From assembly GCA_002286855.1 (NCBI GenBank), contig NRSV01000063.1, positions 62,001 through 126,000 of the forward strand: 64,000 nucleotides of DNA. The letters are read 5' to 3'. Each line of letters starts with the position of its first letter. The stretch's first letter is position 1. The notes under the pieces are model-generated. The model ran no database searches, was not told where the DNA came from, and was given only the letters and a program-made list of their open reading frames with translations. Source of the stretch: Bipolaris cookei. Its lineage: Eukaryota; Ascomycota; Dothideomycetes; Pleosporales; Pleosporaceae. Below, in pieces: positions 9,742 through 20,964 of the stretch. The position numbers were made by a program, and so were the translations under genes.

Positions 9742-11819
9742 GGTACAGGTTGTGAAAGGCTCGGTACGGAAAGGGTTCGAGACTCGATTGCGGCCGGTGC
9801 AGAGAGCTGGGGGTTTAAATTGTTTAGTATCGAGGGCTGTCAGTATTGCAGCCGTAGCCTTGATACCCAAGCTGTGGAGAAAATTGATTGGCTGCCTCTT
9901 CACCTGATCTAGACATCAACGAAGCCACAGCTCACCACGCGCGCTGAAAAAAAGCAAGGGTAAGAAACCTAGCTTCAGTGCTTGAACTCTCTTTACCCAT
10001 TAGATACACGAAAAACCCTGGTGCTGGAATAGGAAAATCTATACACATTTTTACGCAGCGGCGATTGCGAAATAATGAAAGTGATTATTGAAAGATTGCT
10101 ATTGTTTCTCAAAAGTTGAGTGTTTGGTATGTCTTCTGTGGTAGAAAATATCCCGATGACTCGATAGTGTGGATGAGCTGAAAACGTGAGTGTCGAGACT
10201 CGTGAAGACTGCAGCCATGGCTGATTTAAAGTTCGCGTATAAGGCACTATCATTGGTAGCATTTACAACAGATACACTCCACACATACGAGCTGAACGTT
10301 CTCGTGGTACTCAACCCATTATCACCTTCCAATGAGCTCAAGGTGGCTCGATTTAAGCACAATTGATTGGACAAGGTGACGTCTCAGCCAATCAAAAGCT
10401 TCACTATAACTGTCGTGGCAAATGTATTAAAACGATGATTGGAAAACATTATGAGAGAACCGCCACTATCCAAGACGGCGATTTTGATTAGTTTAGATTT
10501 CTGCTTGAAAACCGAGGCTCATTGGAAGGTGATAATAAATGAGCACTACGAGTACACCATATCTGCAATCGTATTTTTCACAACCAGCCAGCGTTATTTG
10601 GACCCATAAATCCCAGATTAAGGAGAATTGAGCCAACCATACCCACTGTCTACAACTCTCAAGATTACCGCCTATAATGCAGACTCAAAACAATGGAGGT
10701 GCTAGAGCCAGTGACACATTCTGGTTGGCGTAGAGGACGTTTGACACCTTGCTGTTATTGATCGGGTAAAATACGATTGCAGATATGGTGTACGTGGGTG
10801 AAAGTGGTTATGTCAACTGACATATATTCACCATGTAAATATGGAGACGGCAATGAACAAAGCACCCGAAACTCTCAGGCTGCATTTAGAGAGGAATGCC
10901 ATAATCTAATGGCATGAAGTAGGCTCTATGCCATCTCCTTGACTTCCAAACAGTGTTCTGTAAATGTCAGGGTGTCTAAGGTGACTTCAGGGACATAACC
11001 CGAAGGTCTGCTAAGCGGGACAATCGAAATCGGCTGCAAATGAACTGGAGCTGTGGTCGGAAAGAGTGTGATGTCCGCTAATGTCAAGTTTTGGAGCACA
11101 TCCACTTAAGCGGGCTTCATCCAAGGCAAATATTCCTCAGGCTTTGCTCCTTTGCTGGTCACTGCCTCAGTTGCAGGTTGCAGGTAGCCGTCGCTTGCAA
11201 GCCGTTACTCGGCAGCCGTTCCATCGGATCACTGTCGGTTGTCGGATGGGACAGCAGCTGTGTACATACAGTATTATATGTACAACACCCGCTAGCACTC
11301 GACAACTATCACCCATCAGCTACCGATCCGATGGCTACCAGTCGGAGCCCCTTCGAGGCTAGGGTGGGGTGAGCGACACCAATTGGCAGCTGTCGCTCGC
11401 CAGCAAACAACTATTGTTTGCCGGCGACGCCATCCAGGTCACTGTTGCCCGACAGTATAGGTTCCTGTCCAGCTACCAACCGCATTTTCCTGACAGCTGT
11501 CGGCCGTGTTCGACAGTGTTGGACCCGGATCTCTCAATCTTTGATTACCATCCTACGCGACGGCCCTCGGGCTCATCTGGTGTTTAGCTCTTTTCGTCTA
11601 GTTAAAATATCAATATTACGGGGAACCTGTGTCACCTGTACACAAACAAGAGCTGAATCAAGTCTTTGAATGTCATTGGTACAAATTCTGTTTTTGGGCA
11701 TTGTTTCGAGCTCATAGATTTTCACTACACCATTTGACTACACATCTTTTTCAACACTATCCAGCAACTTCGCCAAAGTTTTCTCCCAAGAATTTCGTTA
11801 TTCGACATCAACAGACACT
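9742..11819. other. 2-kb stretch without a supportable gene
   Basis: Contains the promoter of the ankyrin-CorA gene at its left end. The rest has only short frames with no domain. Between 11.0 and 11.55 kb the words CTGTCG/CGACAG recur and several short inverted repeats occur, listed separately. Confidence 0.4.
11261..11420. repeat. Cluster of short inverted repeats
   Basis: Three hairpin-capable sites lie within 160 bp. TGTACATA (11261) pairs with TATGTACA (11277). GAGCGACA (11371) pairs with TGTCGCTC (11391). CAAACAA (11404) pairs with TTGTTTG (11414). They could be remains of a small non-autonomous element or a structured non-coding transcript. I see no terminal repeat pair that bounds them. 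Confidence 0.4.
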
Positions 11820-13033
11820 CTAATCTTGACGCGCAGGGTCGAGCTTAATGTGCCCAACAATCTCATTAATTTTCTCCATCACTTCTGGCGTGAGCTTGTC
11901 AATGACCTTTAAAGCCGCGCAGTTGTCGATGACTTGCTCGGGCCTTGAGGCACCTGTAATAACTGCAGAAACGTTCGGATTCTTCAAACACCACGCGAGC
12001 GACAGTTGTGATTGGCTAACACCTAGGCTGTCCGCAACCGGCTGTAAGAATGTCAGCAATGAAACTCAGCGAAGAATAGCATTTATAAGACAAACCTTGA
12101 GAGCTTTGGCGCTGTTAATCATATTGCTCCATTCGCTGTTTCCATAGCTATCCCGCATTCCACTAACGAACTTATCATTGCCCTCCGCAAATCTTGAGCC
12201 TGCTGGAGGCGCATCTGGGCTGTCGTTGTACTTTCCACTCAAGAGACCAAATTTCAGCGGCGAAAAGGTAGTCAGACCAAGTCCAAAGCGCGAGTATAGG
12301 CGTTGGAATTCGCTCTCTACCTTCTTCCTCTCAAGCAAATTGTACTGTGGTTGTTCGACCACAGGAGCAATGAGACCCAGCTGCTTCGCAATACCGCAAG
12401 CCTCAGCAATCTCATCTGCTGACCATTCGGATGTGCCCCAGTACAAGGCCCAGCCCTTCTGCTCAATTACGTGGTTGAAGGCGCGGACAGTTTCTTCCAT
12501 GGGTGTCAGGCGATCAGGACGATGCGCATACACGATATCGACATACTCCAAGTCCATACGCTTAAGCGATGCACGAAGTCCCTCAATGATGTGCTTACGA
12601 GAAAGACCGTGGTTGTTTACGAGGACTTCTCCGTTTGCGCCGCCCCAGTTGAGTTTAGTGGAAATTACAAGATCGTTACGGTTCCAGCCAAACTTCTTAA
12701 TGGCCTGGCCCATGATGATCTCAGATTGTCCTCCAGCATACGATTCCGCAGTGTCGAAAAAGGTAATGCCGTTATCATATGCGGTCTTCATGATGGAAAA
12801 TGTGCGTTCTGATGTTGGAGTTAGTCATGTGATCAATTGACATAAGCACAGTGTCAAAAACCATTTTCGACGTGGCCACCAAATCTACAAGTCAGTTAGC
12901 ATTGGTATATATGCAAAAACCACCGGACGACATACGTGAGCCATCCTCCTAGACCGAGAACTGAGATGTGCAGCCCAGAGTTACCCAGGCGGCGGTATTG
13001 CATACCGGTCTTACGAGGTTCTTCCCACGCCAT
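11820..13033 (-). CDS. Aldo-keto reductase, K+ channel beta-subunit-like (AKR6 type)
   Basis: Four exons (13033-12936, 12884-12862, 12808-12096, 12041-11820) give 351 residues. The barrel starts MQYRRLGNSGLHISVLGLGGW and ends with a C-terminal helix SVITGASRPEQVIDN-like segment (here SAVITGASRPEQV). The catalytic tetrad is intact: Asp59, Tyr64 (FFDTAESY), Lys92 (ISTKLNW) and His136 (YAHRPD). Such enzymes reduce aldehydes and ketones with NADPH; fungal members resemble the beta subunit of voltage-gated K+ channels and act in the cytosol. Exon 2 is only 23 nt. No linked ion channel is seen, so a general reductase role is more likely than a channel role. Confidence 0.92.
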
Positions 13034-13804
13034 CTTGCAACTGTTGAAAACGCACGTATAATGACTGGATAAAGTTTGACCTGGGCTTGGAAAGGTTGCG
13101 AAACTTCACAAGCAACAAACCGCTGTGTGTAACCACTCCGCTCCAGCGATGAGTCGACTGAACGGTAAAAAGCTGTGCCACCTTGACCAAAACGGGACAA
13201 TCCGCTCGCGACAGCCAAAAGTGTCAGGAGGCTTTTTGCATCGGAGACACTATCTTCTTTGGGAGATCACGGCGCTATTCACAATGTTGTTGAATTTTTT
13301 TCAAAATCCAGACGACAAAGGCACGCGTAGTGATATTTCGCCATCCATCCCCGCAATAACGCCATGTTGCTAAGTGGAGTACGGTTGGAGAAGTGGATCG
13401 GACTAACAGCCTCCATTGAGATAACCTCTTAGTGTTACCAGATGTTGACCAAGATCTAATCGGTTATCGACTATCTTGAGATTCGGGGTAATAGATTGCA
13501 ACACAAAACATAACCTAGTACATTCTGTTAGCATGAACGGGAAATTAGTGCTAGATTGTAAGATAAATATTAATTGAAGGTGATCATGTCAAGGCGTTCA
13601 TACTCGAATTCGAACATCGACCTGCGGCTACGTACACCCGCGATTCACAAAAACCTCGGTTCGGCTGACAAGCACGTTGCGGCTCCATTGGCGACTGGGT
13701 CGCCAAGTTACAGAATTCAAGCTATGTGCCTTGTCGCCCAATACTCCGCCCACGTAAGCAGTAACCCTTCCTCGACATGGCCCGGTCCACCTTCTTGATC
13801 CGGA
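13034..13804. other. Intergenic, no gene seen
   Basis: Promoter side of the aldo-keto reductase and 3' side of the transporter. No convincing frame. Confidence 0.4.
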
Positions 13805-15507
13805 CTACAGTGTAAATCTAAAGTCCAACCGCTTGTTTCCATCGCGCTCGCGTGCAGCAAGATCCGCCTGGTACAGCGCCTTCTCTTCGCTAGTCATTTG
13901 GTCCCACTTTTTCTGCTTGTTCTTGTTCATTCGCGTCAATGCCACTCTTTGTACGAGGAATGTCACCACGCTCAGCGCACAAATGGCTACCAGCACCGAA
14001 TTTCCTTGCTTGTAGTACGGGCTATCGTACTGGCGGTAAATCTGCGAGCTGATCAGAGATCCAATCTGCACAACGACGTTATATGTTGCAGCGGTAATTG
14101 CCCGCTTTTTGACGTCAAATGTGTTTTCCGATATCCAGGACGAGACTAAGGGGTGAAAGTATGGATATCCGGAGATAAGTGTGATCAACGAAAAGCGACC
14201 CCACTCGCGTCCACCGTCTGGAAGCGTCAAAAGGGCAATGAGCAGCGGCATAATCCAGAATTCGCCAAATATGCAATGGAATGTGCGTTCGTTGAAATAT
14301 TCGCTGGAGTATGCAAGTGCCAACATGGTAATGACCTGGAGCACAGCAGACGGGATCGTAAGCATGTTACTGTTGAATCTGCCAAAACCGAGACGTTTGA
14401 GCGTGAGTGTCAGATATCCTTGAACGGGCGAGGCGGGAATGTAGGCAATGAGACCGATGAAGTACAGACCCCACATGGAGGAATCAGACCAGGCCGCGCG
14501 GATATCCTTGAAAGTGGCGGGTTCCTTGAGGGCTGTGAGACCCTTGGCTGGATCGTCTCTGAGAATGCGGTTCACCATGATGACTTCCTCTCGCTCGTTA
14601 TACCAGCCCTTGGGGAAAAGTACATTTTTCGTAGATGTGGGCGCAGCTGGCAAGTACAGGTATGATGTTATGGCGATAACCACGGTCAAAAGACCTTCGA
14701 GGAGAAACAGCCAAAACCATCCTGGCTTTCCTCCTATGCCGCGCATCTCCAGAATTCCGGCTGCGAGCAGAGCAGAAGCGACACGGGCGACATTAAGAGT
14801 GGACCAGAAAGCCGCAAGGCGTATGGAAAGCTCTTTCGACGTGTAGAAGTAGGTTGCAAACAAGATAACTCCAGGAATAAAGCCACCTTCGCAGAGACCA
14901 ATGGCTGCGCGACCGAGATAGAATGAAGTACGGTCGTGCATCCATGACTGAGCCCAAGAAGCGGTTCCCCAGGCGAACATCATGGTCGGAAGGACGTATT
15001 TGAAGCCATATCGCTTGGTGAGGCTAACAAAGGATCAATCAGACGGAGATCAAAATGCAGTTTCTCTAATACTCACAATTGCACTGGGAATTCTGCACAA
15101 AGAAAACAAAGCAACTGAATGGTTGTACCGTTGTTGTAATCATCGCTAGTTAAGCCGAGATCGTCCAAGAGGTTGTCTGCAAGCGCGTTTGATACATTTC
15201 CGCGATCGAGCTACACTGGTCAGTGTCCATGCTTAAGTCCAACCCCACAAAAACTTACCTGCAGCCCAAACATCATGAGACATAGCCATGAGAGTAGCCG
15301 AATGTCCGTTTTGCGTACAAGTCGGCGTTCTTCCTCAATGGTCCAGCTTGCATGGGGATCGAAGCGGTGTCGGCCTTCGTAACTTTCATGGGGAAGAACG
15401 ATATCCGCAAGCTCCTCTCTTCCAACCTTTGCCAACGGTTTGATTGAGTTGGCATCTTCGCTAATCCGCGTCGTATGCGGGGCCGCAGCCTCAATGTCTT
15501 GTCCCAT
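13805..15507 (-). CDS. MFS transporter, Dal5/allantoate-permease (anion:cation symporter) family
   Basis: Three exons (15507-15259, 15210-15077, 15023-13805) give 533 residues. The N-terminal tail is cytosolic and polar. Then come WTIEEERRLVRKTDIRLL and LDRGNVSNA, the family's entry to helix 1, and about twelve hydrophobic segments (for example GLYFIGLIAYIPASPVQGYL). A long charged loop lies in the middle. The tail has the LAARERDGN-like motif seen in Dal5 relatives. The family imports organic anions such as allantoate, nicotinate, tartrate or sulfonates with protons across the plasma membrane. The gene is divergent from a TauD-type dioxygenase over 567 bp, which suggests that the pair takes up and oxidises one substrate, possibly a sulfonate. 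The start was chosen at the first ATG; an upstream GTG frame was not used. Confidence 0.9.
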
Positions 15508-16074
15508 TTCGAGAAGACTGCAGTGTTCAACCACAACACACGCTCAGTTAGAAGAAGAGTGGGCCCTGGAACGGGAAATTGATGCGCTAATACATGTATT
15601 GCTCATGCCCATCCCCTATATATGTAGTCATCATTGCTATTGCGCAATTCCAGTCCATCTCGTCGCCATCACGACTTGTTCCCCGAGGTAGTAATTGCGC
15701 CGACAGAGGAGAAAGAGGGGAGTGCACGGCTTTGGGTACGTGCATGCACTTCTCATTGGTCTTTCGCCAAAACCCCGGCACTGCCCTCAAAGGTAGTGCA
15801 ACTCGCCCGCAGCCATGGTTGTCGGCTCTAATCCCATAACATACAGCGTACCCGATGACGTGCTACACCACGTGTACCGCAGATGGACTATCCTGGATCT
15901 CGGGCGAGATTGATATACCCCAGACTTCCAAGTGAGCAGTGCTCAAGTCTATTGTACATCTTGTCCGGAGCATTTTCCAGTTTGAAAGCCCTGTGCCCAG
16001 CATTCTGTCTAGCTTGTCAACCAGCATTCTGTCCAGCTTGTCAACCAAATTCATTGTCCTTTTAGCCGCCCAGG
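15508..16074. promoter_or_regulatory. Shared divergent promoter region, transporter and dioxygenase
   Basis: This 567-bp spacer separates two start codons that face away from each other, so both promoters must be here. It holds no gene. A two-unit tandem repeat near the dioxygenase start is listed separately. Confidence 0.55.
15997..16044 (+). repeat. Tandem repeat, 24 bp x 2
   Basis: Two adjacent copies beginning CCAGCATTCTGTC and ending AGCTTGTCAA differ at a single base. The repeat ends 30 bp before the dioxygenase ATG, so it probably lies in its 5' leader. Confidence 0.8.
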
Positions 16075-17345
16075 ATGCCTTCTGTAGAGCGCATCAATAC
16101 CGAGGATGACTATGCCGCCAATGGCACACGCATCTTTGGCGGAAACGCCAACGCCAGGTCGAGACTATTGGAACCCTTGGTGTACTCTGGATCATTGGAC
16201 AGCTACAAGTACCAAGATTTGACACCGGTCATTGGTCGAGAGTTTGAAGGCCTTCAAGTGACCGACTTGCTTCAGGCGAGTGATGTCGTGATAAAAGACC
16301 TAGCCGTCACTGGTCAGTCATCGTACATGGACTACACTGAATCAGTAGTTGACTTGACTTCATAGTATCCCAGCGTGGAGTTGTTTTCTTGCGCAATCAA
16401 GATGTCACTCCTAATCAGATGCGAGACCTCATGTTGCGATTGACTGAACTCTCTGGATGTGTATGTCTCAAAACATCAACACCACTATATCAGCAAGGCT
16501 AATCAATCAATAGCCCTCATCGTCCGGTCTCCACGTCCACCCCCTTACAGAAGAAGGCTCCGAACTAGGCGACCAAATCTCCGTTATCAGCAGTGAAAAG
16601 CAAAAGAAGGGCGGCGGCCTTACCCACCAGCTCTCAGACGTGAGCCGCTTCGCATCAGCAGGATGGCACAGCGACATCACTTTCGAGCCCGTACCTTCCG
16701 ACTACGCCATGCTCAAGATCCACACCCTCCCCGCCACCGGCGGCGACACTCTCTGGGCGTCTGGCTACGAAATCTACGACCGCCTCTCTCCCGCCATGCG
16801 CACATTCCTCGAGGGCCTCACCGCAACCCACGACGCAAAGTTCTTCCTCGAAGAAGCAGAAAGACTCGGTAATCCGCTTCGAAAGGGCGTCCGTGGCAAC
16901 CCGCTCAACTACGGTAATGCACTTACAGCTGTACATCCCGTCATCCGTACAAATCGTAAGTCTCAACCCAATCCCCAACACCCCCTTTTTTCCTATTTCA
17001 AGTCGGCATTTCCGCACCTGCTAACGCTAATCTGCAGCGGTAACTGGCTGGAAATCCGTCTACGTAAACAAAGGCTTCACCAAACGCATCAACGGCATCA
17101 CAAAAGACGAATCCGACCTTCTTCTCCCTTACCTCTTCAATCTCGTCACACAAAACCATGATGCCCAGGTGCGCTTCAAGTGGAATAAGAACGACCTGGC
17201 GATCTGGGATAATAGGAGTACGTGGCACTGCGCTACGTATGATTATATGGAGGCGAGGGCGGGAGACCGCGTGGCAAGTTTGGGGGAGGCGCCGTATTTG
17301 GATTTGGGGAGTCGCGGGAGAAGGGAGGCGCTGGAGGGGAGGTAG
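16075..17345 (+). CDS. TauD/TfdA-type Fe(II)/2-oxoglutarate dioxygenase
   Basis: Four exons (16075-16312, 16366-16460, 16514-16955, 17038-17345) give 360 residues. The Fe(II) ligands are visible: the HxD pair His163/Asp165 in WHSDITFE, and the distal His322 in WDNRSTWHCATYDY, followed by Arg residues (Arg332 or Arg336) that can hold 2-oxoglutarate. The usual GGDTLWAS and LEGLTATHD segments are present. Fungal members oxidise taurine or other sulfonates to release sulfite, or hydroxylate related anions. The adjacent divergent Dal5-type permease supports uptake and oxidation of a small organic anion. No targeting signal is seen, so it should be cytosolic. The substrate is inferred, not shown. 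Confidence 0.9.
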
Positions 17346-17855
17346 GTAGGTGGAGACTTGGAGTTTGGGTAAGGAAAGAGGGCTCAGTTGGTCTAAAAAA
17401 AGATAGAGTGAATGGATGACGTCGTTATCTATCGTGCATGGAGGAATATTTAAAAGATGAATTGAATAGACAATTGTGCGATGGAAGCAAGATGGAAGTC
17501 TTTTAAGCTCGATTGTGCATAGTAGCTATTTGTGTTGGAGAGGCTGAGAGGGCGAGAGAAGTGGAGTGAAGGTTAACTGCAATGAGGCCGAATACATAAC
17601 GCGAGGGGTGTTAGTGTTACGAGTCAGATCGTACATTAACCACACTTTCTTACTCAGACACGACAACGTGAGATGTACGGAGCACAGTACTTTATCCCAA
17701 CATAGTTTCACTCTTCATACGCAACATCATGCACTAGACTTTCACATGGCATAACGAGAAAATTCAAGTTTACAATCTCATATTTCGTATGCTCCACTCA
17801 TATCGACCATAACTGGATATCATCAAGGCAACAAACAATCAAAAACAAAACAAAT
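17346..17855. other. Convergent intergenic
   Basis: Lies between the stop codons of the dioxygenase and the GMC oxidoreductase. Only 3' UTRs are expected. Confidence 0.4.
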
Positions 17856-19838
17856 CTAAGCTTTCTGAAGACCCTCGAGAATATCATCCGCCGCCTTCTC
17901 CGCAACCATGTACGTCGAAAGCGCAGTGAAAGTACCCGGAATCTTAGGGAAAACACTCGCATCCACGACTCTAAGTCCCGCAACACCGCGAACATTGAAT
18001 TTGGAGTCAAGCACAGCCATCTTGTCGTCGTCGGCGCCAATGGGGCAAGTGGAAGAAGCGTGGTGGCCCCAGGCGGTGTCCTTGGCGTACTGTGCGATTT
18101 TTCCGGGGGTGTTGACGGAAGCGCCTGGGAGGACTTCATCGATTGGGACGAGCTGGCGGCGGAAAGCGTCGCGGGCGAGGTTTACAGCTTCGGTGAGAGC
18201 AGTGAGATCCTTTTGGTAGTCACCGACGCCGGTGTCGAAGTAGTTGTAGGTGATATCTGGCATGTCAAGGGGATCAGCGGAACGAAGGGTGACTGTTCCG
18301 GCGTTGTTGCGCGGATGCGCTTTGAGGATTGCCCAGGTGAACCAGTCGTGCTCGTTGGTAGCATTGAAGGCGTAGCCGGGGAAGTAGCCACGGAAGTTGA
18401 CGGGGCCACCAAAGGCGAAGATATCGTAGTCATTGTTGTCGGCCACGCTCGACTGGTAGAGCATGGTGGCGCCGAGTCCGGGGGATGCATAGATGCCGCG
18501 GTTGCCTAGGATAGGCTTTTCATAGCGGTCCATGCATTTGTCGGCGCCGCTGCCGTCAAAGGTGCAGCCGTCAAGGGCAGAGAAGTTGGAACTGGCTTTG
18601 CCCTGGACGTTGATCTCGTAATGGTCTTGGAGGTTGGTGCCTACACCGGGGCGGTCGGCGATGACGGGGATGTTGAACTTCTTCAGCTCGTCGGCAGGTC
18701 CGACACCACTGAGCTTGAGGAGCTGGGGAGAATTGTAGGTTCCACCGGCGAGGATGACTTCGCGAGAGGCCTTTGCGGATCCGGGAACTCCAGTTGCGCC
18801 AGAGGATTTGGGGCTGGCCTTGTAGAGGTACTGGCCGTCGAGGAACTCAACACCAGTAGCGCGGGGAGGTGAGACATTCTGGTCGAAAAGGACCTTTGTG
18901 ACGTGGCAGTTCAGTCTGACGTCGAGAGGGTACATCTTGGTGCCGTTTGCATTCTTAGCATCGCGAACGGCCAGGACGAATTCGCGGGATCCAGTGCGCT
19001 TGCCACCAGTGGTAGAGATGGGGATCTGGTAAAGGCCAGGGCCAGCATCACGTTCCTTGGAGTCGGCGTTGGCGTCACCAGCGATGAGAGTGGCAAGGTT
19101 GATGACAGCGTTGGTGGCATTACCAAGGGCAAAAGCAGCACCACCAATGACGCTGAGGAGCTTAGGGTCGCTGGTGACAATGTCAATGGGTGCGTAGTCG
19201 GTGCCGAGCCAGCCCTTGTAGCCATGGGCTCCCGTGCCAGGAATAAGGTATTGGTTCTTCTCCAACTTCTCAAAGTACTTGCGCATTTTGGAAGGCGCCC
19301 AAGAGTCATCCCCAGTGATCTTCTGGATGTTCTCAAAATCAGACTGGTGGGGGTAGACGGCAATGAGAGCGTTGTGAGCTGTGCAGCCTCCGAGGGTACC
19401 AGTACGGGGGTATAGAGTGCCCTTCATGCTGGAGCCTTCGGGTGGGCTAAGACCAGTATACTCGCTACCGTCAAGAGTTTCATAGCTGGTCTTGAAGTCG
19501 CGAGCCTGCCTCGTCTCATCGGCGTAGTGCTTGACGTAAAAGTTCCAGCTGAGGTTGGGGTCCTCGGAAGACCTGGCACTGAAAGCTGGCACAGTGTAGT
19601 TGACATTGGCACCCTGATCGTCACCAGCCTCGATGAGAAGAGTCTTGTGGCCAGCGAGGGCTAGGCGGGCAGCCAATGGCTATAATAATTAGTGACCATG
19701 TTATATAAGCTCACATATTTTACTTACACCACCACCGGCACCCGAACCAACCACAACGTATTCATAGCCAGTCAGATCAACGGCCTTGGCGAGCGAAATG
19801 AAGGCTGCGAAAGAGCCAAGAACACGTGGGAAGAGCAT
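17856..19838 (-). CDS. GMC oxidoreductase with signal peptide
   Basis: Two exons (19838-19728 and 19679-17856) give 644 residues. The N-terminus MLFPRVLGSFAAFISLAKA looks like a signal peptide. It is followed directly by the FAD-binding motif VVGSGAGGGPLAARLA, then LIEAGD. The GMC signature 1 region PRTGTLGGCTAHNALIA and signature 2 region GGTYNSPQLLKLSGVGP are intact. The active-site His lies in WGHHASSTCPIG, and the C-terminal VDASVFPKIPGTF closes the FAD site. The position that is often a second His or Asn falls in this PGTF context and I cannot assign it. The family oxidises alcohols or sugars and passes electrons to O2 or quinones. The enzyme is probably secreted; its substrate is unknown. 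Confidence 0.92.
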
Positions 19839-20964
19839 ATTATTAGGTATTATTAATTTCCGAGGCGTAGTTTCAAAAGAATGACAGAGGCTGGAGAGGT
19901 GCCTGCTTGCTTGTGTAAGATGGAGTATCGCAAGACTTTATATCATCTGAATCATGTCAACGGCATCATTCGAGTACCCCTTTATTGACGCGGCAGAGAC
20001 GGTGAATGCAGCAGGCGGAAAGAAAAATCATTGGTCGCATATTCGTACCGTCCCAACGGTGCTCAGTAGTCGCGGTTTTTGGTCTCTTTTAGGCCAGCAA
20101 GATAATGCCTACAAAGAAAGCCTGTATGTAGATCATACAGGTACTGGTAGGGATCACCGTGGGTCGCAATTTACGGTTCGCGAGAGGAGCATTTCGTCCG
20201 AACTACGCCACCCACCGCTTGCGCTACCCGAGGGATTCAGTGTGCAGTAAAGGCTCCCAGTAGCATAGGAGGTGCTCCACCACAACAGCCAAGCGCTTCG
20301 CGGTGCAAATATTTTAAGATTACTTTTACAACCACACATAGCCTGTGTCTTCTCGACAGTGCTGCTCGCTTACAATACGAGACAGTGAACATGTGCTCTT
20401 CGCGACAAGAACACACCTTCCCTTTTGTGCTTGTCGCCGATGCTGCGCCCCTGGTTCACAAATGACATTTCCACTGTAAGGAACATTGCCTTATTCTCGG
20501 TCATTTCCCGACTGCCGGACGTCCCTTCCGAAGCGGGAGGGACTTGTGGAGTAACGGTTCAAGGATAACGGACACTAAGGTCAAAGCCAGGCTAGCCGCA
20601 ACGTGCACTGTAGACTCTCTGGACCTGTACTTGATAATGAACTAAGGACCAGCACACCACGTGGCTATGCGAGTTGCCGATTTTAGGCCCCGCAATGATG
20701 ATGATATTCGTTGTAAGCGATATTGACAAAATGGTTGAACAGGCGTCGTCTTCATCTTCGTCTTCTTGTCCCTCTCCTTCGCCACACAATGCACCAAGCT
20801 GACTCGCTTGCCGCCACCCAAATCGATAGAACTACCCATACAAACGCCATGTTGAACTCGGCATTTGATTCGAATTCACTACTCCTGCACTGCTTCCCCT
20901 AACGGCATGTGTCAAGACCCCCCACAGTAGTGTCTTAGACTCCTCTTTTTCGCTTTCTTAGCGC
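19839..20964. other. Intergenic, 1.1 kb, no gene seen
   Basis: Contains the GMC promoter side and the 3' side of the MetE-like gene. A small hairpin (GTCCCTTCC ... GGGAGGGAC, near 20521-20550) is visible. No coding frame is supported. Confidence 0.4.

Noticed and set aside
9768..9790. GGGTTCGAGACTC resembling a tRNA box B
   Set aside because: No box A or clover-leaf pairing upstream; it lies in the leader of the ankyrin-CorA gene.
12178..12840. 220-codon frame antisense to the aldo-keto reductase
   Set aside because: Shadow of a gene with an intact catalytic tetrad on the other strand; no domain.
5258..19838. Idea of a secondary-metabolite cluster joining acyltransferase, reductase, transporter, dioxygenase and GMC enzyme
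   Set aside because: No backbone synthase (PKS, NRPS, terpene cyclase) or pathway regulator is present, and the genes are separated by unrelated loci.
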